A stretch of 64,000 bases of DNA, taken from Pycnococcus provasolii. Its lineage: Eukaryota > Chlorophyta > Pseudoscourfieldiophyceae > Pseudoscourfieldiales. The notes under the pieces were generated by a model, which saw only the letters and a program-made list of their open reading frames with translations, did no database searches and was not told the DNA's origin. Location: assembly GCA_049487715.1 (NCBI GenBank), contig CP150572.1:186001-250000 (forward strand), given 5' to 3'. A program made the position numbers and the translations under genes. Below are positions 30,428 through 40,500 of this stretch, piece by piece; the first letter of the stretch is position 1, and every line of letters begins with the position of its first letter.

Positions 30428-31015
30428 ATGTCCGTCGTTCAAGGCCGGCGTCGGCACCTCAACATCATACTGGAAGACCGCATCGCCACGAACCGCCGCG
30501 ATGCCGCGAACGGAGGAATCCCGCCGGAAATGTCGCCCGAGGAAGCGGCACACAACCTCAAATTCTCACCCGAGGTACTCGAGCAGATGGCGCAGAAACT
30601 GGAACAGAGCGAGACCGTCTTCCAGCCGCCGTACGAAGACCCAAACTCACTTACCGCCAAGGCGCTCGCAAGGAGCGTCGGTGCGGGAAGAAACCCCACC
30701 GGGTCGTTCGCGCAGGTGGGAAACCCGAGCATGTGGGAGGAGAGAACGCCCGTCGAAGTGCGGGTGCCCACGACCAACTTGACGACGCTCGCGTTCGGCG
30801 CCATGGAAGGACACAACTGGGTACCAGGACAGGACGACGGAAGCGCGCCCGCTCCCGCGACGAGCGGCGCGGCGGACACTGGCGCGGGGACGGAGGCACC
30901 CGTGAAAACCATGACGTGGCTGCTTCCGTACGAGAACGGGAACGATAAGCAGGGGAAGCAAATGGCAAGGCTTGTGAACTCGCGACGCACGCCCAACGGA
31001 GGCTTCTACGCGTAA
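30428..31015 (+). CDS. Hypothetical protein, 195 aa
   Basis: It runs from ATG 30428 to TAA 31013-31015. It is hydrophilic and mixed-charge with no membrane segment. It contains SPEEAAHNLKFSPEVLEQMA and an internally repeated theme: KALARSVGAGRNPTGSFAQV early and KQMARLVNSRRTPNGGFYA at the end share the pattern K-A/Q-x-AR-x-V-x-x-x-R-x-P-x-G-x-F. That suggests two related motifs of about 60-80 residues. Codon use is GC-rich and consistent along the ORF, which supports it being real. The family is not recognised. Confidence 0.7.
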   Translation: MSVVQGRRRHLNIILEDRIATNRRDAANGGIPPEMSPEEAAHNLKFSPEVLEQMAQKLEQSETVFQPPYEDPNSLTAKALARSVGAGRNPTGSFAQVGNPSMWEERTPVEVRVPTTNLTTLAFGAMEGHNWVPGQDDGSAPAPATSGAADTGAGTEAPVKTMTWLLPYENGNDKQGKQMARLVNSRRTPNGGFYA

Positions 31016-31134
31016 ACATCGAAGTCGGCCTTTCTGTACTCGCCGCGTCTTTTATGCAGAGTCAGAAAAATGAACGAAGATGTTATACAGGGTTGCTTAT
31101 TACACATCCAGGTTTTTGTTTTGTTTCTGTTTGT

Positions 31135-31746
31135 TTACCAAACCTTGTCGTTGGCGTGCGGGTGCCCACCCTTGCGCGCACGTTTCTGCCAAGCGGCACG
31201 TTGCGCAGGAGTTTTCGAGGCGTGTGCAAAGTAGCCGCCAGCACCTCCCTTGCGCTTGTGTTTCTGCGGCACCCCGCTTTCGTGGAGGACGTGTCTTGCA
31301 CGATCCGCGGGCGTCTTGCGCGTGTGGTGCTTGACCCACCCTTGCTTGTGCGGATTGCTGGCGTGTTTTCTGAGGTGTTCCTCGTGAACCTTTTTGGCCA
31401 TCCTCTGCTCGTGCGATGCCTGTGACCACCCACCCGCCGCGAGAAGGTGTCGTCGTCGTCGTCGTCCACCACCACCACCACCACCAGAGGAAGAAGAGGA
31501 AAAAGAAATAGCTTCTATTTCTTTTCCTTCTTCTTCTTCTTCTGATGACGATGATAGTGACGTGTGCGGCACCAGCACTCGAGCGGCCGCGGCCCCTGTT
31601 GGCATTATTGAGAATGACGACGACGGTAAGAAGAAGTTGCTACTAAGGCCGCTAAGGCACATCATGATGCACAAAAGCAGCATCGTGAGCTTGCACAACG
31701 AGCTTGCTGGTGGCGCAGCTTGCAAACGTGTGCGTGTGTGGTTCAT
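31135..31746 (-). CDS. Hypothetical basic His/Lys/Arg-rich protein with N-terminal hydrophobic segment
   Basis: The protein has 203 residues from the ATG at 31746. An N-terminal hydrophobic stretch (KLTMLLLCIMMCLSGLSSNF) could be a signal peptide or anchor. It is followed by an acidic Ser/Glu stretch, poly-Gly, RRRRR, and then a strongly basic domain of about 100 residues rich in His, Lys, Ala and Gly (HLRKHASNPHKQGWVKHHTR, KTPAQRAAWQKRARKGGH). The repeated K-T-P-A-x-R-A motif (KTPADRAR, KTPAQRAA) hints at an internal duplication. The function is unknown. Confidence 0.6.
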   Translation of the reverse strand: MNHTRTRLQAAPPASSLCKLTMLLLCIMMCLSGLSSNFFLPSSSFSIMPTGAAAARVLVPHTSLSSSSEEEEEGKEIEAISFSSSSSGGGGGGGRRRRRHLLAAGGWSQASHEQRMAKKVHEEHLRKHASNPHKQGWVKHHTRKTPADRARHVLHESGVPQKHKRKGGAGGYFAHASKTPAQRAAWQKRARKGGHPHANDKVW

Positions 31747-32889
31747 GGGAGAATACCAAGAGAGCTGCTAGCTAGCTAGCTGCGCGTGGGCATGAAGCTC
31801 TCGCCGGCAGCAGCGCAGTTGCGGTGATTTACTTTCAGTCGAACGAGTTGTTTGGAAGGAAACCCCGAACAATTTCCCCCTTGCTCTAACCCCGAAAAAA
31901 AGCTGGGCTCCTCAGTTGAATGAGAGGCCGTTCGCTCCACTGCTTCAGCCGTTCGCGAGGGAAGGCGCGTTGCCCACCCATAACCACCCTTCAAAGCCTA
32001 GCTAGGGTAGTCTATCATGGGAGAAGAGGTGCCTTCCTTTCGGTCAGTCGGTTGGTAGAGTGAGTTTCTTCGCCAAATTGTTGTGCGCAGACAGAAGACG
32101 TGCGTCCCTGGTTTTGTCCTCCTCCTGTCTCATGAAGGAAGGGGCCAACAACCCACCCACCCCGTTGGTTGGCTGGTTGCGACTTGCGAGTGTGGCGAGC
32201 TCTTGCATGACTTGACGGAGGCGTGGCCTGAAATGCCGGAATGGAATGCGCCTGCCGACAACGTCACAACGCCACAACGACGACGACGACGACGACGACG
32301 AGTTCTCGCCTTCTCTTCTTCCAGCAAGACAACCAACAAGGAGCAAGCAGACAAGCGTGTCGACGACGACGGACAACAGCCCGGGGAGGCAAACACGCAC
32401 GCACGCCAAGACTACGCGAGCTACCCTACCATGGGTCATGGGAGAACGCCCGAGAACCCAACAACACGACCAAAGCAAACGACCAAAGGTCCAAGGGCGC
32501 GTCTGCGCTAGGCTAGCCCATCGACCCCGGCGAACTCCCCCTGCCAGTTGTCTTGTAACTAGCCTATTTGCGAGAAAGATTTGCGAGATTTTATATACCA
32601 ATAGGGGGAGGTAAGTCCAGACGTCTTGGCAGTTCATGGGGACTTTTTTTTCTACCCGAAGTTTGAGTGGCGTCACTCCCCCTCGCCCCTCGGGTCCTAG
32701 GGCTGTTAGAAGAAGCCCTAGAAGCCTAGGCTCCGTGTACGGCGTGTATACGAGCGTCGAGCGAACGAACGATATTCAGCCGTGAAATATATACGGTGTG
32801 TGCAGTGTATTCGTTTTCGTGTCTCGTGTGTGTGTGTCTCTTGTGTGTGTGTTTTCAGCTCACTCATCATCATTCTTGGAAGGTTGGGC
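31747..32889. other. Divergent intergenic region, no supported gene
   Basis: Open frames here start at GTG and lack recognisable content. There is a short CTAG tandem (about 31767-31782), a CGACGA run (about 32277-32300), and a gatattcag...aaatatatac A/T-rich stretch at about 32770-32790 upstream of the 32890 gene. Confidence 0.5.
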
Positions 32890-34261
32890 ATGGCAGGACC
32901 TGCTGTTGGTGATACTTTGCCTGGTGGTGATACTGCTGATGTCGCAGAATGGAATGAGCCTGCTCCTCAACGAACGAATCTCGTCATGGAGGTGCCAATC
33001 ATTGGACAAAGTTTGACACATCTGCACTCCGACCTCGGGACCCTGGAGGCTCGGGAGGAGCAGCAGCAGCAGCTGCTGGTGGTGGTGGAGAAGAACATGA
33101 ACATGAACATGAACATGACCATGAACATGAAGCCGGAACTCGGTGCAGACGGCTCCATACCTGCTTCCCGGAATAATGGCTCCATACATGAAGCCTCCCA
33201 TCCCAGTGATGCGAGACATACAGCAGCAGCAGACGACGACGACAAGAACGCTGCTGCTGCTGCTGCCAAACCAAAACCAAAACCAAAACCAACCGGTGTT
33301 GCAAACGACAAGATTACAGCTCCTGCTGCGACGAAGGCAAAAAGCTCGTCAAGACAAAATCAAGATAAGCCAACGAAACAAAAGAGACAACAAAACTCTA
33401 ATAATGCTGCGCCATCCTCTCAGAGAGAAACAGCAACAGCGACAAACCCAAAGGACAAAAAAGGATTAGCTGCTGCTGCACACGACAACAACAACATCAA
33501 CAACAACAACTATGGCAACGAAAACGCAGCGGCAGAAGCCGCGGCGGCTGCAGCAGCGCTGTCATTCCCCGACGACGACACGGACCCGCTCATGAGCGCC
33601 ATGAACGCACCCGCACGCGTGCCGTCTGCATTCAACCTAACAAGCATGGTGGAATTCGAAAGACAGACGCAGCAGCAGCAGCAAAACCACGCGTCCACAA
33701 ACGCCAACCATCACCACCACCATCCTCACGCACAAAACAACAACCACAATCCGTGGGCAAACTTAAACGGCTGGAGCACGGGAGACGACTTGATACGAGG
33801 ACGAGAAAGCTTTCCACCTCTCCCTTCGCCTGGCCCGGCGGACGACATGCCAGGAACACACCACTCTGGCATGTTTGCGAGAAACGCGTCGCGGTCGTCG
33901 TACGGTAGCCTGTTCGACCCCGTCGCGGGACTTGACGTCGGTGGCGTCGATGCGCACTGGGGTGACCTGGACGGCAACTACATGTACCCGCTCATGCCCA
34001 CAATGCCGTCTACGGTCGCTAGCAACAGTCACCAAGGGGCGCTGCCATCAACGCAACAACAGTCAACAACGCCGAATCGTCGAGGAAGAGGTCGAAAAAA
34101 TCAGCAGCAGCAGGCGGCTGCCGCAGGGGCTGCCGGTGCCACTGGTGGAGGCGCACCTCCACCACCGCCTCCGCCACCTCCGCCACCTCCGCCACCTCCA
34201 CCTGCAAGCGGAAAAGGACGTGGAGGATCGCGGCAGTCCAAGCAGCAGCAGCAGCAGCAGC

Positions 34262-34299
<38 letters not shown>

Positions 34300-34542
34300 C
34301 CTCCTCCACCACCTCAACCGTCGCAGACGCCACCACCACCATCTGCGCACCATCCAGGATATCATCCGCAGCAGATTCTGCACCACCACAGCCACCATGC
34401 CGCACAACATCACCATCACCACGCGCAGCAGCAGCACCACCACTACCTTCTTCAGCAGCATGCCCAGCACAGCCATCCAGACATGATGTACTACGCCCAT
34501 CACCAGCAGCAGCAGCACAACCACCTCCAACAACAACAACAC

Positions 34543-34575
<33 letters not shown>

Positions 34576-34632
34576 CAACCACCATCATCGAAAGATGCAG
34601 CAGCAGCAGTACCACGCGCAGCGCATGTACAT

Positions 34633-34666
<34 letters not shown>

Positions 34667-36157
34667 CACCAGTACGCGAGTCACCCGCACGCGGGAGAGC
34701 ACGTCTTGCCAACGTCTGCACAGATGTTCTACACACAGGAGCAGCAGCATCATGGCGGGCGATACATCGGCCCGCTCGCTGCGCAGCGATTGACGCCACA
34801 GCAAGCTGCACAGCTGCAAGCTGCGCAGGACCAGCACCAGCTGCACGCACAACATCCTGTGCTGCATCCACATGGCGGTCGTGCTAGCGGTCCGTCGCCA
34901 CCCCCGCACCAGCAGCACCAGCAGCTCGTGGGCGTTCCGCTCGGCTACGCACCGACTGTGCCACCACCTTCGCTTGGCATGATGCCGTGGGATGACGCTT
35001 CCATGGTCAATGGTGGTGCGAGTGACCCGGACACGTTTGCTCTGATTTCGAAGATGGGAAGGGAGGAGAATTCTGGCCGAAGAAGAGGTGAGAAAAAAGG
35101 AAGCTCCACGGCAGTTCCACCGCACATGGCGGCGGCGGCTGCTGCCGCTGCGGCGGAGGCTGCCGCTGTGGCGGCGGCTGCAGCAGGAGCAGCCTCTGCG
35201 GGACCGCAGACGAGCATGAGCCGTTCAATGGTTGCAAGAGGCCATCCACAACACGCTCCTCCGCATCACCACGCGGCTCATCATCATCATGCGCATCCTA
35301 CACACCATCACCTACACCACCATCCACATCTTGCGGCACCGTCCTCAGGTGATCCCGCCATCTGGCTGTCAGGCTATCCCTCCATCCCACCGCCGTCGCA
35401 TCCGCAGCAGCAGCATCCGCAGCAGCAGCATGCGGCAGCGGCAGCGGCTGCTGCTGCGGCTGCTGCCCTTGTTTCTGGAAACAATGGACCGACAGCTGCA
35501 GCTGGTGTGGCGGACGGGATGGCCCACCATTCGATCCCTTCCTCTGCCGCCGCTCCCAGAGGTGGTGGAGGAGGAGGCGGAGGAGGAGGCGGAGGAGGAA
35601 ATAAAATGGTGGAGGCAATCACGCAGTCGGCGCCGGCGGCACCAACCAACACGAACTCAGTCTCCGCCACCATCGCGGGACCTCCCGAAACTCGCCCGAA
35701 GATGAGCGAGGAGGAGATTGAGCGCCGCTTTGCCTCGCTGCAGGACGTTGTGACTTCACTCGACTTCCCAACGCGGCGTGCGATTCAGTCGAGCCTCAAC
35801 CGTCTCGCACAGTCGGCATACCTGAGAAGCACGGGTGCTCATCCGCAGCGACAGCAGCTCACGGCGTCGGTGCTGGCGCAGGAGACGGCGACTGCGGTGG
35901 CGGACGAGGCGCCGACGGAATCGGCGGAGGCGGCGGCGGCAGCTGGAGAGGCGGCGCCGAACAAGGCACCGCCGCAGACGCCGTCAGAGGATATTTTGGA
36001 CAGACAGGTGGCACGCATCCTCTTCAACAAGTTTTTGCCCACCGGCGAAACTGCCGCCGCTACAGCAGCAGTTGCCGTTGGTGCCGTTGGAGGAACAGGA
36101 GGCGTTGCCACCGGCGCCGGTAGAGCAGGAGGAGGAGCAGGCGGCGGCACGGCATGA
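32890..36157 (+). CDS. LNK-like (night light-inducible clock-regulated) Q/H-rich protein, frame-broken at 34594
   Basis: The first frame runs from ATG 32890 through polyA, polyN, polyH, polyP and polyQ tracts to ...QQPPSSK (34593). One extra base at 34594 then switches to a second frame beginning MQQQQYHAQRMYMQ, which continues to a TGA at 36155-36157; summed length is about 1,088 residues. Near the C-terminus, LQDVVTSLDFPTRRAIQSSL plus NRLAQSA (35739-35820) resembles the plant LNK motif with pattern LD-x-x-TR-x-x-I-x-x-SL-x-RLAxSA, and DRQVARILFNKF (from 35999) resembles the LNK DR-x-x-AxLLFxR motif. In plants LNK proteins are coactivators for RVE clock factors. The family call rests on these two motifs only. 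The first frame alone would end in out-of-frame sequence at 34887. The break may be a sequencing error. Confidence 0.55.
34244..34680 (+). repeat. CAG/CAA microsatellites encoding polyglutamine
   Basis: Uninterrupted CAG/CAA runs occur at about 34240-34300, 34545-34580 and 34631-34665 inside the LNK-like gene. The middle run lies just before the apparent single-base insertion at 34594. Confidence 0.9.
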
Positions 36158-36262
36158 GATAGGCATCACAACATACATACCGAAAATAAATGAAATGCTA
36201 CAGCTAAATGCATTTTTTGTTATTTTTAACTTAAAATAAACGAATGAATTACCAATAGAATT

Positions 36263-38591
36263 TTAATCTGCCACAGCCTTGCTGTTGACTCCTGGTCCCG
36301 TCGACGTAGGAAGCATATTCGCCATCTCCGTGTCGTCGTGTATGCTCGGTACCATCACCGTGTACCGCCCACGTAGCCACCGTTGGTCGAACATCTGCTT
36401 GCATTTTGGAATGTACGATACGGCGGCATAGCCAGCCCCAAGGATGATAGAGATTGTGACGATGGCTGCTAGCAGGCTGCTTGCACTTCCCGATTGGCGG
36501 CGTGAAAGTAGATATTGGCTTGCCGACGTGGTCGCATTCGACGATTCCGCACTCTTGACGTTGTTAGCAGGTGGCGAAACCTTTGGAGCGGCGGGTGGTG
36601 GAGGTGGGGCACATGGCGACTGCACTGGAAGCGGAGGTTGGGTCGTCGCATTCGCTGCCGCGGGGTGGTGGTGGTGGTGGTGGAGATGGCGGCGGCGGCA
36701 GCGGCGGCGGTGGTGGTGGTGGCGGCGGCGGTGGCGGCGGTGGTGGCGGCGGTGGTGGAGATGGAGATGGCGGTGGCGTCGTAGTGGTATTTGATGCGTT
36801 TGTGGTTTCGGCAGTGGCAGCCGTGGTGGATGAGGTTGTTGTAGAAGGTGGTGGTGGTGGCGGCGGCGGCGGCGGCAGTGGTGGTGGTGGTGGAGAAGAC
36901 GGCGGCGGCGGAGGAGGAGACGGCGGCGGCGGCGGTGGCGGCGGGCATGGTGGGCTCGGCGGGTGCGGTGCCTTTGCAGCCGCCTGCATACTTCTGACGT
37001 TCTGCGTTAAGCTCTTGCAGTCCGCCTTGACGAATCCAAACTTGTTGTCGACGCGGTCGTACACTACAAGCACATTCCGGAACGTGATTCCGCCTAGAAG
37101 GGATCCACTGTGCCCGTTGTCGAAGAATCCGAAGCACACCGCATCGTTTCTCTTCGTGTGCAGGAAGAGGTAGTTCTCCGGTGGCAGTTCCAAGTTGGGT
37201 CCTGGCGCACCGTTGATGCCGTCGAATGTCAGCGACATGGTTGGGAAGTGCTGCGCGAGTCCCGCGGGGCTGCGATCGTTCAAGCCTCCCCAGCAGATGT
37301 CCTGGTACCTCGGGTCAGGACCAGGTATGCCCGATGGTAGAGACTGCGTGCGAAGCCTTTGCACCGCATCGCGTGCCTGGTTGAATGCCTGCGTGGGTAT
37401 GTAGCTGAACGTGGTACCCGAGTCTAGAATGGCGCCCATTCCGCTTCGCAGCGTGGACGCCGACACTGGAAGGGACGTGCCTCCGAATCCTATGGAAGAG
37501 AGCGAGCTGAGGTAAAAGGAGCTGCGACCTTGTAAGACTCGCGGCGAGTATCTCAGGTTGGACGCGATCGTTTGCGGGAGTGGCGGTTTGCCTAGCAGGA
37601 GTGCGCCTTCCCCGTCGAATCCGCCAAAGCACAGCGCAAATGCGTCGTCGATGGTGCCCGCCTTTTCGAGTTGCGTGATGATGGCGACGTTGTCGCTTCC
37701 TAGTCCGATGATGCCGTCCGCGACCTGTCTGTATATTTCACCCGTTTCTTTCAGTTCGCATCCGAACACGATGCGTTCGGACGCGCCCCCGTCGCCGATT
37801 TCCATCACGTCAGACACGAGCCTTCCTTCGCTTGACGACGACTCGGCGTACGATCTGCTGTAGTGACACGTGTTTGACCTGCACGACGACGTGAAGCAGA
37901 GCGGCGAGTTGCACGGAACGGTTTGCGATGTCAAGGAGGCGGACGGGTCGTACGGCGGGTCGCGGTGGTTGGGTCCGCACGCGTAGCAGTCTTTGCACGG
38001 CATGTACGTCATCGTCGATCCCGTGTCAACAATCAGCGTGTAAGCTTTCGGCGGCGTTCCCAGCTCTAAGGTGGCGTAGAAGTACCCGTCATCCTTGATG
38101 GATCCCCCCAGGTGAAGCGCGGCGGCACGACGGTCGCTTGCTGACGAAATACCAAACAGGGAGCGACGAAAAGAAGGAGGTTTCAAGTCATCAGAATTCT
38201 TAGATGTCTTGCCAAGCACACCACCACCAGAGTCATCCACGCTCTGTAAAGTACTCATATTATTCATTCTCAACGAGTGAAACAACCGGTGCGACACCAC
38301 CAACGACGACGCATTCTTCCCAAGCCCAAGACGCCAGAGACCCGTGTGACGTAACGAAAGAGAAATACCAGAGAAACCACCACCACCACCTTGACCACCA
38401 CCACCACCACCAGACACGGGCTGAAAAGAAGCTGATGCTGATGCTGCTGCTGCTGATGATGAACCCGACACAGATGATGACGCGGACACCACCAAAAAGG
38501 AACACAAGAGAAGAGACAAAACACACAACAAGAGGTGGTGACACAAATCTGACAACAACACGGACGCGCGCAGCAACATGACGACGGGCAT
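36263..38591 (-). CDS. Membrane-anchored pepsin-like (A1) aspartic protease, frame-broken in its proline tract
   Basis: It starts at ATG 38591; the longer open frame begins at a TTG. A signal peptide (hydrophobic LLLCVLSLLLCSFLVV) is followed by a Gly-rich segment and an A1 protease domain. The two catalytic aspartates lie in IVDTGSTMTYMPC (residue 189) and ILDSGTTFSYIP (residue 390), with many Cys (KDCYACG, PCNSPLCF) as in plant nucellin/CND41-like or ASPR enzymes. A Pro-rich stalk of about 80 residues follows. In the domain frame the ORF ends at 36564 after out-of-frame-looking sequence. A second frame (36263 to about 36690) gives TTQPPLPVQSPCAPPPPP and then a transmembrane helix (LLAAIVTISIILGAGYAAV) with a 45-residue tail. 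The natural protein is probably signal peptide-protease-stalk-TM, interrupted by an indel in the CCA/CCG run. Confidence 0.8.
36660..36960 (-). repeat. GGC/GGT (Pro-codon) microsatellite tract
   Basis: A long imperfect run of GGT/GGC triplets on the plus strand encodes polyproline on the minus strand. It contains the point where the protease reading frame switches. Confidence 0.9.
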
Positions 38592-38673
38592 CTTCACGAA
38601 TGAATGAATGAAAAAGGTTTGGGACTTTGGGCAGGGCGAGGTGGATCCCGGATTTCGCAAACGCGGGTTGGTT

Positions 38674-38700
38674 GGGCCCCCGCCCCCGGGGCCCGGCGGG
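38674..38700. promoter_or_regulatory. GC-rich GGGCCC/CCCGGG box upstream of the aspartic protease
   Basis: The run of G and C contains GGGCCCCC and CCCCGGGGCCC, 83 bp upstream of the ATG at 38591. Similar boxes precede four other genes in the window. Confidence 0.4.
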
Positions 38701-39377
38701 CGCGCCTCCTCCTCCCCGACCTCCTTCTTCGGCTCCTTATATGGTGCCGCTAATCATTCGTAGCGCCGACCCGCTGACCCGCTGACGGACGCGATCGCCG
38801 ACGCCCGACGCGAGCTCAAGCGTCGTTGTCGCCCACCGCCACGACGAAAGATGAAAGTTCTCGCGGTCAACACTCATGTTCCGCACTGCCATCGACATAT
38901 AATCGAATTGTACTACTACGGCGTGTCGCCCGTGAGCATGCGAGTTCCCAGTTCGTCGTGCTTACGGCGCGTCTTAAGGGCGTTGTGGCCGGGTGCGTTG
39001 TCTTCCACGACGTGCGGCCGCTCGCCGGAGTGTTTCTCGCTGGTGCATTTTCTGGATGCTCTACCCAATCCAACAACTGCGAATAGATAGTTTCGCTTTC
39101 GCGAGTGGCCGCGCCATGCTAGAACGAAGTCATTGTATGTACCGGCTCCAGCCCTTTCGAGAAAACTGTCTCGGCATCACTGTTACATTCATCACGGCAT
39201 CACATTCCGCCGCCGGCGTTGACCCATCTGAGCTTGTTTCTCGTCACCGTCATAGACAAGCACGGTTTATTCGTGATACGCACGGATTGGTTGTGACACT
39301 GGGTCCCGAATCCCGTCGTTCTCGCGTGAGGCAACCAACGAGGTATCCCCGTTCGATCCGAGCCCTAACCCAAACCC

Positions 39378-39386
39378 AAACCCTAA
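39378..39386 (+). promoter_or_regulatory. Telo-box (AAACCCTAA) upstream of the MEKHLA gene
   Basis: A perfect AAACCCTAA lies within a degenerate CCCTAA/CCCAAA stretch (39362-39389), 65 bp before the ATG at 39451. Confidence 0.45.
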
Positions 39387-39450
39387 CCGAAGCGTGCGTC
39401 TTATCGTCTTATCCGTCGCCATTTCCCCAAACGCAGATCCGTCCTGCGTG

Positions 39451-40368
39451 ATGTTCCCCATGACGACGACATTGACGACGTCGTCCTCGTCCTTCTCCTT
39501 GAGTTGTCGTGCTCCTCGTCGTCGTCATCCATGTCGTCACGGTCACGATGGTAATCTTAGTAGTAGGCCATCTACTACTACTTATGGCAAAAAGAAAAAG
39601 AAAGTTGGGGGTGGTGATGATTCGGGTGATGATTCGTCTGGTCCTGGAGCGGTTTCGGCGCAAAAGAAGTTGACGCCGAAAGAGCGACGTGCTCTCGCGA
39701 AACAGCAGAAAGCTGAAGAACAACAGGCGCGTCTTGACGCCATCGAAGCGGCGGCAGAAGCGCGCAAAAAACCGTGCGATGATGTTAACGTCGTCATGTG
39801 GACGCTCTCGCTCGCGACGTCGTTCCAAAAGGCGACCGACAGACAACTCCTACGCGGAGTACCCGTCACAGAAGCAGCGAGAGCACTCTACGAAACACAA
39901 GACTTCGTGCTGTTGTCGCACTCGCTCACAACGCCGGACGAAGACTTGCCGCCAGAAGGACCCGTCTTCAACTACGGAAACGAACTTGGACAGGAACTCT
40001 TCCAGTACTCGTGGGACGAACTCATGACAACCAGCAGCTCGAAAACTGTCAAAACAGACAATGACGAAGCTATGGAGGCACGCAAGGAACTTATGCAACG
40101 CATGGAAAGCGAAGACTACGCAGAATTCGACGGTGTACGCGTCGACAAGGAAGGGAACGAGTTCTTGATTGAACATGGAATACTCTGGAACGTGCGCGCT
40201 CCGCCAAAGGCTTCCGACAACGACGACGAGCCTAAGGAGGGCAAGCGCAAGGAGGCACCAAAGGGACCGCTCATCGGACAAGCCGCCGTCTTCTGGAAAT
40301 GGACGCCTCAACCTGACGGAGAGGTGGTCGAAAAGGCTGGTTTACCGCCTTTTCAACCTGACGAGTAA
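39451..40368 (+). CDS. Stand-alone MEKHLA-domain protein, probably plastid-targeted
   Basis: The protein has 305 residues from ATG 39451; the frame is open upstream only to GTG 39394. The first 50 residues are Ser/Thr/Arg-rich with few acids (TTTLTTSSSSFSLSCRAPRR), like a chloroplast transit peptide, followed by a Lys-rich stretch. The C-terminal 180 residues match the MEKHLA domain pattern: ARALYETQDFVLLSHSL, PVFNYGNELGQELFQYSWDE, FDGVRVDKEGNEFLIEHGIL, then WNV and GQAAVFWKW. In land plants MEKHLA is the C-terminal domain of HD-ZIP III transcription factors. Stand-alone forms occur in bacteria and algae, and the fold is PAS-like. An acidic linker replaces the usual short segment between WNV and GQAAVF. 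Its role is unknown; a plastid or redox-sensing function is speculation. Confidence 0.82.
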   Translation: MFPMTTTLTTSSSSFSLSCRAPRRRHPCRHGHDGNLSSRPSTTTYGKKKKKVGGGDDSGDDSSGPGAVSAQKKLTPKERRALAKQQKAEEQQARLDAIEAAAEARKKPCDDVNVVMWTLSLATSFQKATDRQLLRGVPVTEAARALYETQDFVLLSHSLTTPDEDLPPEGPVFNYGNELGQELFQYSWDELMTTSSSKTVKTDNDEAMEARKELMQRMESEDYAEFDGVRVDKEGNEFLIEHGILWNVRAPPKASDNDDEPKEGKRKEAPKGPLIGQAAVFWKWTPQPDGEVVEKAGLPPFQPDE

Positions 40369-40500
40369 CTTACATACTAGTTGGTACCAACAAAGAGGAT
40401 CGTCCTTCAGCCTTCGGCGTCCGAGTGAATCAATGTAAAGTAAATGCGTAAACGGTATATTCGCGTTGTATGTATTTACTGTAGTTGTGTGTCTTGTTTT

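Larger units (their letters stand above)
38592..39450. other. Divergent intergenic region upstream of the protease and MEKHLA genes
   Basis: No gene is supported. It contains the GC-rich box at 38674-38700 and a degenerate telomere-like/telo-box stretch at 39362-39389. Confidence 0.55.

Noticed and set aside
32044-32676. 210-aa minus ORF and the overlapping 142-aa plus ORF in the divergent spacer
   Set aside because: GTG starts, low complexity from a CGACGA run, no recognisable domain.
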